DNA from: Simplicispira lacusdiani
Lineage (GTDB): Bacteria > Pseudomonadota > Gammaproteobacteria > Burkholderiales > Burkholderiaceae_C
Assembly: GCF_003604195.1 (NCBI RefSeq)
Contig: NZ_QXGR01000005.1
Location: 186,001-250,000 of the forward strand
Direction: 5' to 3'
DNA: 64,000 nucleotides
The position numbers were made by a program, and so were the translations under genes. Below the pieces are notes generated by a model. That model was not told where the DNA came from and made no database searches. It saw nothing but the letters and a program-made list of their open reading frames with translations. Shown in pieces: positions 29,123-36,872 of this stretch (position 1 is its first letter; each line of letters begins with the position of its first letter).

Positions 29123-30203
29123 CCCGCTGGGCCAGCGCCCATTCCACATGCTCGCGCACCAGGGCGCTCTCGTGCTGCGCGCGCGACTGCAGCGCCGCGC
29201 GCACGCCAGCGTCGCCCGTGGCGCGCAGCGCGTTGCCCAGCGCCACGGCGATGTTGCGCAGCCAGCGCTCGTGGCCGATGCGGCGGATCGGCCCGCCCTC
29301 GGTCAGGCGCAGGAAGGTGGGCTCGTCCCAGGCGAACAGGTGCACCAGCTGCTGGCCCGTGAGTCCGGCACGCGCGTCGAAGTCGGGCAACTGGCTGGGC
29401 TGGGCGTATTTGTTCCAGGGGCAGACGAGCTGGCAGTCGTCGCAGCCGTAGATGCGGTTGGCCAGCAAGGGCCGCAGCTCCAGCGGGATGGGGCCGGAGT
29501 GCTCGATGGTCAGGTAGGAGATGCAGCGCCGTGCATCGAGCCGGTAGGGCGCGATGATGGCCTTGGTGGGGCACACGTCCATGCAGGCCTGGCAGGTGCC
29601 GCAGTGCGCGGTGACGGGCGCGCTCGGCTCCAGGGGCATGTCCACGTAGATCTCGCCCAGGAAGAACATCGAGCCGCCCTCGCGGTTGAGCACCAGCGTG
29701 TGCTTGCCGCGCCAGCCCTGGCCGCTGCGCCGGGCCAGCTCGGCCTCCAGCACCGGTGCCGAGTCGGTGAACACGCGGTGCCCGAGCGGCCCCACGGCCT
29801 CGGCGATGCGGTCGCAGAGCTTCTGCAGCCGCGCGCGCAGCACCTTGTGGTAGTCGCGCCCGCGGGCATAGACCGAGACGATGGCCTCATCGGGGCGCTG
29901 CAACCGGTCGAATTCGACGGCCTGCCAGCCCGGCGGCACATCGACGGGCGTATCGCGCGGCAGGTAGTCCATGCGCGCGGTGATCACGCTCACCGTGCCG
30001 GGCACCAGCTCGGCCGGGCGCGCGCGCTTGAGGCCGTGCGCCTCCATGTAATGCATCTCGCCATGGAACCCCTGGGCCAGCCATTGCATCAATCCTTCCT
30101 CCGCGGAAGACAGATCCACACCGGCCACGCCGATTTGGGAGAATCCCAGCTCGCGCGCCCACTGCTGAATTTGAGGAACCCATTGACTGCTGCTGACCAC
30201 CAT
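29112..30203 (-). CDS. queG: Epoxyqueuosine reductase QueG
   Basis: The 363-residue cobalamin-dependent iron-sulfur enzyme performs the last step of queuosine synthesis in tRNA. Two [4Fe-4S] cluster motifs are present: CGTCQACMDVCP and CDDCQLVCPWNK. Upstream are the cobalamin-domain segments ARMDYLP and the RDYHKVLR helix. A C-terminal HEAT-like helical region follows. The start (MVVSSSQWVPQI) overlaps the tsaE start on the other strand by 21 bases. No clear ribosome-binding site is visible, so the exact start is uncertain. The stop codon comes from a dispersed repeat. Confidence 0.94.
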   Translation of the reverse strand: MVVSSSQWVPQIQQWARELGFSQIGVAGVDLSSAEEGLMQWLAQGFHGEMHYMEAHGLKRARPAELVPGTVSVITARMDYLPRDTPVDVPPGWQAVEFDRLQRPDEAIVSVYARGRDYHKVLRARLQKLCDRIAEAVGPLGHRVFTDSAPVLEAELARRSGQGWRGKHTLVLNREGGSMFFLGEIYVDMPLEPSAPVTAHCGTCQACMDVCPTKAIIAPYRLDARRCISYLTIEHSGPIPLELRPLLANRIYGCDDCQLVCPWNKYAQPSQLPDFDARAGLTGQQLVHLFAWDEPTFLRLTEGGPIRRIGHERWLRNIAVALGNALRATGDAGVRAALQSRAQHESALVREHVEWALAQRGFE

Positions 30204-30698
30204 CGCCCGATTGTAGAAAGCGCCCCCCAATCCGCCGTCGCACAAGCCACCTGGCGCAGTGAGGACGATACGGCTGCATTCGCCCGGCAACTGGCCGCGC
30301 AGCCGCTGCTGGCCAACGCCTTCATCACCCTGCACGGCGACCTGGGCGCGGGCAAGACCACGCTGGTGCGCCACCTGCTGCGCGCGCTGGGCGTGCAGGG
30401 CCGCATCAAGAGCCCGACCTACGCCGTGGTCGAGCCGCACGAGGCGCCCGACCTGCATATCTGGCACTTCGACTTCTACCGCTTCAACGACCCGCGCGAG
30501 TGGGAAGACGCGGGTTTTCGCGACGTGTTTGCCAGCCAGGGGCTGAAACTGGCAGAATGGCCGGAAAAGGCCGCAGCGCTGATCCCTGCTGCGGATGTTG
30601 CTATCCACATTGAAGCACTGGACGAGGATGCGCGGCAGGTCACCCTGCGCGCCCACACCCCCCTCGGCCTCCGCCTGCTGCAAGGATTGAGCGCATGA
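30183..30698 (+). CDS. tsaE: tRNA t6A synthesis ATPase TsaE (TTG start)
   Basis: The 171-residue P-loop ATPase assists TsaB-TsaC-TsaD in making N6-threonylcarbamoyladenosine in tRNAs. Walker A GDLGAGKT lies at 52-59 and the typical HFDFYR at 95-100. The only in-frame start with a ribosome-binding site is TTG at 30183, behind GAGGAA with a four-base gap; no ATG or GTG is available before the P-loop. The gene overlaps queG head to head by 21 bases. Its stop overlaps the next start as ATGA, coupling it to amiC, as in many proteobacteria. Confidence 0.93.
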   Translation: MTAADHHRPIVESAPQSAVAQATWRSEDDTAAFARQLAAQPLLANAFITLHGDLGAGKTTLVRHLLRALGVQGRIKSPTYAVVEPHEAPDLHIWHFDFYRFNDPREWEDAGFRDVFASQGLKLAEWPEKAAALIPAADVAIHIEALDEDARQVTLRAHTPLGLRLLQGLSA

Positions 30699-32116
30699 CA
30701 CTTCCGCCCCGCCACCGCACCGCGCCCGCTGCCTCCGGCCAGCCCTCGCGCCGTGCGCTGCTGCAGGCGGGCGGCCTGGTGCTGCTGCTGGGCACGCAGC
30801 AGATCGCGCGCGGTGCCTCCATCGTCGCGGTGCGCGTGTGGCCCGCGGCCGAATACTCGCGCGTCACCATCGAATCCGACCAGCCCCTGCGCGCCAAGAA
30901 GCTCTTCGTCGCCGCGCCGCCGCGCCTGGCGGTGGACATCGAGGGCATCGACCTCAACCCCGCGCTGCGCGAGCTGGTGGCCAAGGTGCGGCCGGACGAC
31001 CCCAACATCGCCGGCATCCGCGTGGGCCAGTATGCGCCCGGCGTGGTGCGCCTGGTGGTGGACCTCAAGCACCCCGCCCTGCCCCAGGTGTTCGCGCTCG
31101 AACCCGTGGCTGCCTACGGCCACCGGCTGGTGTTCGACCTCTACCCCGAGAACGCCATCGACCCGCTCGAATCGCTGATCGCCGAGCGCCTGCGCGAGAA
31201 AACGCCGGAACCCGCCACCGCCGCCACCGCCGCCAGCGGCGCGGCCGGCGCCAGCCAGGCCGCCGTGGCGGCGCAGCCCGCCGCCTCCGACCCCGGCCAC
31301 GACCCGCTGGGCGAGCTGATCGCCCGCGCCGACACCCCGCGCAAGGCCGCCAGCCCGGCCACGCCCGCACCGGCCAGCGCGGCGCGCCAGACCGACCGCA
31401 TCATCATCATCGCCCTCGACCCCGGCCACGGCGGCGAGGACCCCGGCGCCGTCGGCCCCGGCGGCACGCGCGAGAAGGACGTGGTGCTCAAGGTCGCCCA
31501 TCTGCTGCGCGAACGCATCAACGCCACCAGCGTGGGTGGCAACCCCATGCGCGCCTACCTCACGCGCGACGGTGACTACTTCGTGCCCCTGGCCACGCGC
31601 GTGCAGAAAGCCCGCCGGGTGCAGGCCGACCTGTTCGTAAGCATCCACGCCGATGCCTTCACCAACCCCGACGCGCGCGGCGCCAGCGTGTTCGCGCTGA
31701 GCCAGGGCGGCGCATCCAGCTCGGCCGCGCGCTGGCTGGCCAACAAGGAAAACCAGGCCGACCTGGTGGGCGGCCTGAACGTGCGCGCCAAGGACCGCCA
31801 TGTGCAGAGCGCCCTGCTCGACATGAGCACCACGGCACAGATCAACGACAGCCTCAAGCTCGGCAGCGTGCTGCTGGGCGAGATCGGCAACGTGGGCAAG
31901 CTGCACAAGCCGCGCGTGGAACAGGCCGGCTTCGCCGTGCTCAAGGCCCCCGACATCCCCAGCGTGCTGGTGGAAACCGCCTTCATCAGCAACCCCCAGG
32001 AAGAAGCCAAGCTGCGCACCAGCGCCTACCAGGAAGAGCTGGCCGACGCGCTGATGCGCGGCATCACGCGCTACTTCGCCAAGAACCCGCCGCTGGCACG
32101 CAGCCGCACGGTGTAG
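30695..32116 (+). CDS. amiC: N-acetylmuramoyl-L-alanine amidase AmiC (Tat-exported)
   Basis: The 473-residue periplasmic amidase splits septal peptidoglycan during daughter-cell separation. The N-terminus has a twin-arginine signal (SRRALLQAGG), as in E. coli AmiC. An AMIN domain (about 43-150) for septal targeting follows, then an Ala/Pro-rich linker, then the zinc Amidase_3 domain from about 235. The zinc ligands and catalytic Glu are His245, Glu260, His318 and Glu427. Translation is coupled to tsaE by an ATGA overlap. Confidence 0.95.
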   Translation: MTLPPRHRTAPAASGQPSRRALLQAGGLVLLLGTQQIARGASIVAVRVWPAAEYSRVTIESDQPLRAKKLFVAAPPRLAVDIEGIDLNPALRELVAKVRPDDPNIAGIRVGQYAPGVVRLVVDLKHPALPQVFALEPVAAYGHRLVFDLYPENAIDPLESLIAERLREKTPEPATAATAASGAAGASQAAVAAQPAASDPGHDPLGELIARADTPRKAASPATPAPASAARQTDRIIIIALDPGHGGEDPGAVGPGGTREKDVVLKVAHLLRERINATSVGGNPMRAYLTRDGDYFVPLATRVQKARRVQADLFVSIHADAFTNPDARGASVFALSQGGASSSAARWLANKENQADLVGGLNVRAKDRHVQSALLDMSTTAQINDSLKLGSVLLGEIGNVGKLHKPRVEQAGFAVLKAPDIPSVLVETAFISNPQEEAKLRTSAYQEELADALMRGITRYFAKNPPLARSRTV

Positions 32117-32219
32117 CCAGGGCAACGCCCCCTGTTCACTGCCGCGAGACAGCGGTACATTGACAGGCATATCACTTCCTGTTTGCTGCACCACGCTGCC
32201 CATGAAACTGGCGCAATCC

Positions 32220-32333
32220 AGGCCAGCGGCCACCGTGCAAGGGCCGTCCCGCCGCACCGGCGGCGTCCCCCTTCCGCATCGCGCAGCGATGCCTGAGAAG
32301 GGGGAATGGCGCGCAGCGCCACAGGGGGTTGTT
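32220..32333 (+). repeat. Dispersed repeat B, copy after amiC
   Basis: GGCCAGCGGCCACCG, GCAAGGGCCG, GGCGTCCCCCTTCC, GAGAAGGGGGAA and CAGGGGG occur in the same order as in the reverse complement of 20147-20262. A GC-rich hairpin (GCATCGC/GCGATGC) fills the centre where the other copy has GGCGAAGCC. It lies in the 240-base gap between amiC and the cupin gene; no gene is seen in the rest of that gap. Confidence 0.85.
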
Positions 32334-32356
32334 TCATCTCAGGAAGGAGACAAGCC

Positions 32357-32689
32357 ATGGCACAGCCCCACGCTCAGTCCGGCCAGATCGTCAGCGTGCG
32401 CCCCCTGGGCGCCCAGCTCGCGCAGGCCAGCAGCACCGCCATCCTGAAGGCGGGCCAGCTTGAAGTCATGCGCATCGTGCTGCACACGGGCAAATCCATG
32501 CCCGAGCACATGACGCGCGGCGAAGCCACCGTGCAGTGCCTCGAAGGCGAGGTGCAGTTCCAGGGCCACACCGGCATCCAGCGCATGGAGCCCGGCGACT
32601 TCGTGCACCTGGAGCCGCGCGCGCTGCGCGCGCTCACGGCGGTGCGCGATGCCTCGCTGCTGGTGACCTTGTGTTTGCAGCCGGGGTAA
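32357..32689 (+). CDS. Small cupin protein
   Basis: The 110-residue single-domain cupin has the first metal motif reduced (HTGKSMPEHMTRGEATVQCLEGEV, with one clear His) and the second motif region MEPGDFVHLEPRALRALTAV. The beta-barrel pattern is convincing but the full HxH...E...H set is not present, so it may bind a ligand without metal or with a changed site. It starts at ATG behind AAGGAGA. Function is unknown. It is followed by a dispersed repeat and the convergent dedA gene. Confidence 0.85.
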   Translation: MAQPHAQSGQIVSVRPLGAQLAQASSTAILKAGQLEVMRIVLHTGKSMPEHMTRGEATVQCLEGEVQFQGHTGIQRMEPGDFVHLEPRALRALTAVRDASLLVTLCLQPG

Positions 32690-32703
32690 CTGCGTCGCCA
32701 TCG

Positions 32704-32761
32704 ACAAAAATCGGCGTCGGCGCTTATGCATCAAGCGCCAGTAGCTATCATTTAAGTAGCG
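32704..32761 (-). repeat. Dispersed repeat A, copy between cupin gene and dedA
   Basis: On the minus strand it reads AATGATAGCTACTGGCGCTT, then GATGCATAAGCGCCGACGCC and GATTTTTG. It is a full member with the GGCGCTT/AAGCGCC hairpin. It starts directly after the dedA stop codon and could act as a transcript end for the two convergent genes. Confidence 0.88.
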
Positions 32762-32762
32762 A

Positions 32763-33410
32763 TCAGGCCAGCTTGGTCTTGCGCCCCGCGCGCCAGGCGC
32801 CAAAGATGGCGATCAGCCCCGGCACGAGGATCAGCCCCCAGATGATCTTGTCCAGGTGTTCGCGCACCCAGGCCAGGTTGCCGAAGAAGTAGCCCGCCGT
32901 GCAGATGCCCAGCACCCACAGCAGCGCGCCGCCCACATTGAAGGCGGTGAACTTGCCCCGGTCCATCGCGGCCACGCCCGCCACGAAGGGCGCGAAGGTG
33001 CGGATGAACGGCATGAAGCGCGCCAGCACGATGGTGATGCCGCCGTAGCGCTCGTAGAAGTCGTGCGCCTGGTCGAAGGCGCGGCGGTTGAACCAGCGCG
33101 AGCTTTCCCACTGGAACACCTTGGGCCCGAAGTAGCGGCCGATCGAGTAATTGCACTGGTCCCCCAGGATGGCGGCCACCAGCAGCACCGTGACTGCGGG
33201 GGCGAATTCCATCAGCCCGGCGCCGCACAGCGCGCCCACGATGAACAGCAGCGAATCCCCCGGCAGGAAGGGCATGACGACCACGCCCGTCTCCACGAAC
33301 ACGATGATGAACAGCAGCGCATACACCCACACGCCATAGGCGGCCACGAAGGCTTCGAGGTGCTTGTCCACGTGCAGGATAAAGTCGATCAGGAAGGCAA
33401 TGATTTCCAT
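32763..33410 (-). CDS. DedA family membrane protein
   Basis: The 215-residue inner-membrane protein of the DedA/SNARE-associated family has two re-entrant regions and about four membrane helices. The family signature RFMPFIRTFAPFVAG is intact, including the arginines required in E. coli DedA proteins, and the acidic FVETGVVVMPFLPGDSLLF segment is present. DedA proteins are linked to membrane-potential homeostasis and undecaprenyl-phosphate or phospholipid flipping. The start was chosen at MEIIAF; the stretch before it looks non-coding. It is divergent from mutL, 50 bases away. Confidence 0.93.
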   Translation of the reverse strand: MEIIAFLIDFILHVDKHLEAFVAAYGVWVYALLFIIVFVETGVVVMPFLPGDSLLFIVGALCGAGLMEFAPAVTVLLVAAILGDQCNYSIGRYFGPKVFQWESSRWFNRRAFDQAHDFYERYGGITIVLARFMPFIRTFAPFVAGVAAMDRGKFTAFNVGGALLWVLGICTAGYFFGNLAWVREHLDKIIWGLILVPGLIAIFGAWRAGRKTKLA

Positions 33411-33460
33411 GGGGTGCGGTCGATGAGCAGCGCGCATTATCCCCACCTAGAATCCGGCGG

Positions 33461-35392
33461 GTGACCGAAACCACTGCAAACCCTCCAGCGCGCCGACCCA
33501 TCCGCGACCTGCCCGACGAACTCATCAGCCAGATCGCCGCCGGCGAAGTGGTCGAGCGCCCCGCCTCGGTGGTGCGCGAACTGGTGGACAACGCGCTCGA
33601 TTCCGGCGCCAGCCAGATCACCGTGCGCCTGCTGGCCGGCGGCGTGCGCCTGATCGCCGTGGAGGACGACGGCTGCGGCATCCCGCAGGAGGAACTGCCC
33701 GTCGCCCTGCGCCGCCACGCCACGAGCAAGATCACCAACCTGCACGACCTGGAGACCGTGGCCACCATGGGCTTCCGGGGCGAGGCGCTGGCGGCCATCG
33801 CCTCGGTGTCGGAAACCGCCCTGCTCTCGCGCCCGGCCACCCAGGCCAGTGCCTTCCTGCTCGACGCGCGCAGCGGCGAGCTGCGCCCCGTGGCGCGCAG
33901 CGGTGGCACCACGGTGGAGGTGAAGGAGCTGTTCTTCAGCACCCCAGCGCGGCGCAAGTTCCTCAAAACCGACGCCACCGAGCTGGCCCACTGCGTGGAG
34001 GCCGTGCGCCGCCACGCGCTGGCGCGGCCCGACGTGGGCTTCGCCATCTGGCACGAGGGCAAGCTGGTGGAGCAGTGGCGCGCCACCTTCCAGCCCGGCC
34101 AGGGGGATGTGCAGGACGCCCTGGCGCGCCGCCTGGCGGACGTGCTGGGCGAGGAGTTCGTGGCCCAGTCCGTGCCCGTGCGCCATGCCGAGGGGCGCAT
34201 CACCGTCACCGGCCGCGCCGGCCTGCCCGACGCCGCGCGCTCGCGGCCCGACCAGCAGTACTGCTACGTCAACGGCCGCTTCGTGCGCGACAAGGTGGTC
34301 ACCCACGCCGCCCGCAGCGCCTACGAGGACGTGCTGCACGGCCAGCGCCAGCCGGTGTATGCGCTCTACATCGAGATCGACCCGGCGCGCGTGGACGTGA
34401 ACGTGCACCCCACCAAGATCGAGGTGCGCTTCCGCGACAGCCGCGAGGTGCACCAGGCCGTGCGCCATGCCGTGGAAAACGCCCTGGCCGTGCCGCGCGC
34501 CACCACGCTGGCGGCGGCCGCCGAGGCCCCGGCAGCACCTTTCACCACGCCGATTTTTGAGCAAAAAACGCCTGCAACGCCCATCTGGCAAGCGCAGGCA
34601 GCTATGAAATTTGATGAGCGCCCGGGCCACCGCGTGTCCGACCTGGGCGCGCTCTGGGGCACGCCCCGCCCCGCCAGCGCCAGCCCGGCCCCGCTGGAAT
34701 CCGCGCCACTCGCCGCAACCTCCCCGGCCGCTGCCACCGCGTGGACCCCGGCGGAACCTGCAGCGCCCGCACCCGCCACCGCCGAAGCCCCCGAGGCCGG
34801 CCAGCCCTGGCCCCTGGGCCGCGCGCTGGCGCAGTTGCACGGCGTCTACATCCTGGCCGAGAACGCCCAGGGCCTGGTGCTGGTGGACATGCACGCCGCG
34901 CACGAGCGCATCGTCTACGAGCGCCTGAAAACCCAGGCCGACACCGGCCAGCGCATCGCCAGCCAGCCGTTGCTGATCCCGGCCACCTTCGCCGCCACGC
35001 CCGAAGAGGTGGCCACGGCCGAGGCCCATGCCGAGACGCTGCTGCACCTGGGCCTGGAGGTCTCGCCCTTCTCGCCGCGCACCCTGGCCGTGCGCGCCGT
35101 GCCCACCCAGCTCGCCCACGGCAACGCCGTGGAGCTGGCGCGCAGCGTGCTGGCCGACCTGGCCGCGCACGACGCCAGCACCGTGGTGCAACGTGCCAAA
35201 AACGAAATCCTCGCCACCATGGCCTGCCACGGCGCCGTGCGCGCCAACCGCAAGCTCACGCTGGACGAGATGAACGCCCTGCTGCGCCAGATGGAGGTGA
35301 CCGAGCGCTCGGACCAGTGCAACCACGGCCGGCCGACCTGGCGGCAGCTCACGATGAAGGAGCTGGACGCTCTGTTCCTGCGCGGGCGATAA
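33461..35392 (+). CDS. mutL: DNA mismatch repair protein MutL (endonuclease-type)
   Basis: The 643-residue protein links MutS to downstream steps of mismatch repair. The N-terminal GHKL ATPase has ELISQIAAGEVVERP, the catalytic Glu in VRELVDN and GFRGEAL. A variable Ala/Pro linker covers about 345-445. The C-terminal dimerisation domain carries DMHAAHERIVYE (476-487), matching the DQHA(X)2E(X)4E metal motif, plus CNHGRPTW. It is therefore predicted to be a nicking MutL, unlike E. coli MutL, which relies on MutH. The start is GTG. Residues about 364-386 in the linker are an in-frame copy of dispersed repeat A. Confidence 0.96.
   Translation: MTETTANPPARRPIRDLPDELISQIAAGEVVERPASVVRELVDNALDSGASQITVRLLAGGVRLIAVEDDGCGIPQEELPVALRRHATSKITNLHDLETVATMGFRGEALAAIASVSETALLSRPATQASAFLLDARSGELRPVARSGGTTVEVKELFFSTPARRKFLKTDATELAHCVEAVRRHALARPDVGFAIWHEGKLVEQWRATFQPGQGDVQDALARRLADVLGEEFVAQSVPVRHAEGRITVTGRAGLPDAARSRPDQQYCYVNGRFVRDKVVTHAARSAYEDVLHGQRQPVYALYIEIDPARVDVNVHPTKIEVRFRDSREVHQAVRHAVENALAVPRATTLAAAAEAPAAPFTTPIFEQKTPATPIWQAQAAMKFDERPGHRVSDLGALWGTPRPASASPAPLESAPLAATSPAAATAWTPAEPAAPAPATAEAPEAGQPWPLGRALAQLHGVYILAENAQGLVLVDMHAAHERIVYERLKTQADTGQRIASQPLLIPATFAATPEEVATAEAHAETLLHLGLEVSPFSPRTLAVRAVPTQLAHGNAVELARSVLADLAAHDASTVVQRAKNEILATMACHGAVRANRKLTLDEMNALLRQMEVTERSDQCNHGRPTWRQLTMKELDALFLRGR
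34549..34617 (-). repeat. Dispersed repeat A, full copy inside mutL (in frame)
   Basis: On the minus strand it reads ATCAAATTTCATAGCTGCCT, GCGCTTGCCAGATGGGCGTT, GCAGGCGTTTTTTGCTCAAA and AATCGG. It is the clearest coding copy, matching the intergenic consensus end to end. MutL reads it antisense as CAA GCG CAG GCA GCT ATG AAA, in the same frame as the DUF455 and permease antisense copies. It falls in the unstructured linker. Confidence 0.88.
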
Positions 35393-35421
35393 GGCCCGTC
35401 TCCCTCGCCGTCCTCCATGAA

Positions 35422-35445
35422 AAAGGCCCGCAGCTGCGGGCCTTT
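35422..35445. terminator. Bidirectional terminator between mutL and glpQ
   Basis: A perfect 12-bp palindrome, AAAGGCCCGCAG / CTGCGGGCCTTT, with no unpaired loop bases lies 29 bases after mutL and 24 bases before the end of the convergent glpQ gene. A and T runs on both sides suit termination in both directions. Confidence 0.8.
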
Positions 35446-35469
35446 GTACGTGTGCTGACCTGCGCCCGC

Positions 35470-36633
35470 TCAGTTGTCGCGCGCGGCCTTGGCGTGGTCG
35501 GGAAAGTCGCTGAACACGCCGTCCACCCCCAGGTTGTAGAACAGCTTGTATTCGGCCTTCGGGTCGCCACGGAAGTCCGAGGCCAGGCGGCGCGGCTCGC
35601 TGCGGAAGGTGTAGGCGTGCACGAACAGGCCGGCGGCATGGGCGTTCCTGACCACGTCGGTGGCGGGCAGCATCACGCGGTCGCGCTCGTCGATCTTGCC
35701 GTCGCCGTTCAGGTCGTCAGGCTTGCCGTCGTTGTTGGCGTCCACCTGTTTCGACGGGATCAAGTAGGGCTTCCAGGGGCCGATGCCGTCGGCATAGGTC
35801 TTGACCTCCTTCAGGCCCGCGGGCGTGAGCAGGCTGGCGAAAGTGCGCGCATCGCCGGCCACGGCGAAGTCGTAAGGCTTGTCGTAGGGCGCCACGAGCG
35901 AGATGCTGCCGTCGGGCTTGACGTCGTCGGCATCCACCAGCTGCACCAGGCGCACCTGGGTCTTGCTGCGCAGGTACTTGAGGTTGGAGACCTCGAACGA
36001 CTGCACGATCACGGGCGCGGCCTTGCTGGTGTAGCCGTATTGGGCCAGCACGGCCAGCAGGCGGTCTTCGAGCTGGAGCCCCAGGTTCACGTGGTAGGTG
36101 GGGTGCTTGGTTTCGGGGTACACGCCAATGCTGCGACCCAGGCGCGCGCCCTCGGCCTTGGCCAGGTCCAGCACTTCTTCGAGCGTGGGGATGGCGTACT
36201 TGCCGTTGTGGACCTGGTCGCGCTCGGCCAGGGGCTGGATGGCGCGCAGGGTCTTCAGCTCCGCCAGCGTGAAATCCGAGGCGAACCAGCCTTCCTCCTG
36301 CACGCCGTCGACCGTTTTCTTGGTCTTGCGCGCAGCGAATTCGGGGCGCTGGACCACGTCGGTGGTGGCGGTGATGTTGGGCTCGTGGCGCGCGATCAGC
36401 ACGCCGTCCTGAGTGGCCACGAGGTCGGGCTCGATGAAGTCGGCGCCCAGTTCGATGGCCTTCTTGTAGCCCTCCAGCGTGTGGTCGGGCAGGTAGCCGC
36501 TGGCGCCCCGGTGGCCGATCACCAGGGGCTTGTCACCCAGCAACGTGGGTGTGCCGTCGCCACCGCCACAGGCCGTCAGCGCGAGCGCGGGTATCAGGGC
36601 CAGCAGGCTGGTTCGGGGGTGCGGTGCGCGCAT
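35470..36633 (-). CDS. glpQ: Glycerophosphodiester phosphodiesterase GlpQ-like, lipoprotein
   Basis: The 387-residue enzyme hydrolyses glycerophosphodiesters to glycerol-3-phosphate and an alcohol in the periplasm. A signal peptide ends in the lipobox LTAC (Cys22). The GDPD active site is visible: His41-Arg42 in GHRGASGY, Glu68 and Asp70 in FIEPD, and His83 in ARHEPN. Residues about 298-318 hold two EF-hand-like acidic loops ([10 protein letters not shown] and [12 protein letters not shown]), unusual for the family and probably calcium-binding. A strong AGGAGGAG site precedes the ATG. It is divergent from gdhA. Confidence 0.92.
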   Translation of the reverse strand: MRAPHPRTSLLALIPALALTACGGGDGTPTLLGDKPLVIGHRGASGYLPDHTLEGYKKAIELGADFIEPDLVATQDGVLIARHEPNITATTDVVQRPEFAARKTKKTVDGVQEEGWFASDFTLAELKTLRAIQPLAERDQVHNGKYAIPTLEEVLDLAKAEGARLGRSIGVYPETKHPTYHVNLGLQLEDRLLAVLAQYGYTSKAAPVIVQSFEVSNLKYLRSKTQVRLVQLVDADDVKPDGSISLVAPYDKPYDFAVAGDARTFASLLTPAGLKEVKTYADGIGPWKPYLIPSKQVDANNDGKPDDLNGDGKIDERDRVMLPATDVVRNAHAAGLFVHAYTFRSEPRRLASDFRGDPKAEYKLFYNLGVDGVFSDFPDHAKAARDN

Positions 36634-36748
36634 GGTTTCTCCTCCTCGTGTCATTGGAAGCGAACCACTGTGCCCCGCGCGCGTGACAACGGAATGACCG
36701 GCAGAAACGCACCAATCTAGAGATATGACGCACTTATTTTGGGCGCTA

Positions 36749-36787
36749 ATGCACCATTCTTCACCGTGATGCATAGTTTTGGTGCAT
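36749..36787. promoter_or_regulatory. Candidate operator pair in the glpQ-gdhA divergent region
   Basis: ATGCACCA at 36749-36756 and TGGTGCAT at 36780-36787 form a perfect 8-bp inverted repeat 23 bases apart. A further ATGCAT lies between them. The half-sites resemble NtrC sites, but the spacing is not that of the usual NtrC palindrome. They could serve the nitrogen-assimilation gene gdhA, 86 bases downstream. Confidence 0.35.
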
Positions 36788-36872
36788 GGCGCCATGTGTG
36801 TTTGGCATAATCCTGTGCTGCGGTGCCGCATCGCCCCGCGTTTTTTCCATTCCCCCCCAAAGGCCCCTGAAT

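Noticed and set aside
30597..30625. TTGCTATCCACATTGAAGCA in tsaE as another repeat A copy
   Set aside because: Only the TTGCTAT start matches; there is no GCGCTT hairpin or GAGGCC box, and the residues fit the normal TsaE end.
36815..36845. TGGCAT...GTGCT upstream of gdhA as a sigma-54 promoter
   Set aside because: The spacing between GG and GC is 11 bases instead of the required 10, and the -24 element is imperfect.
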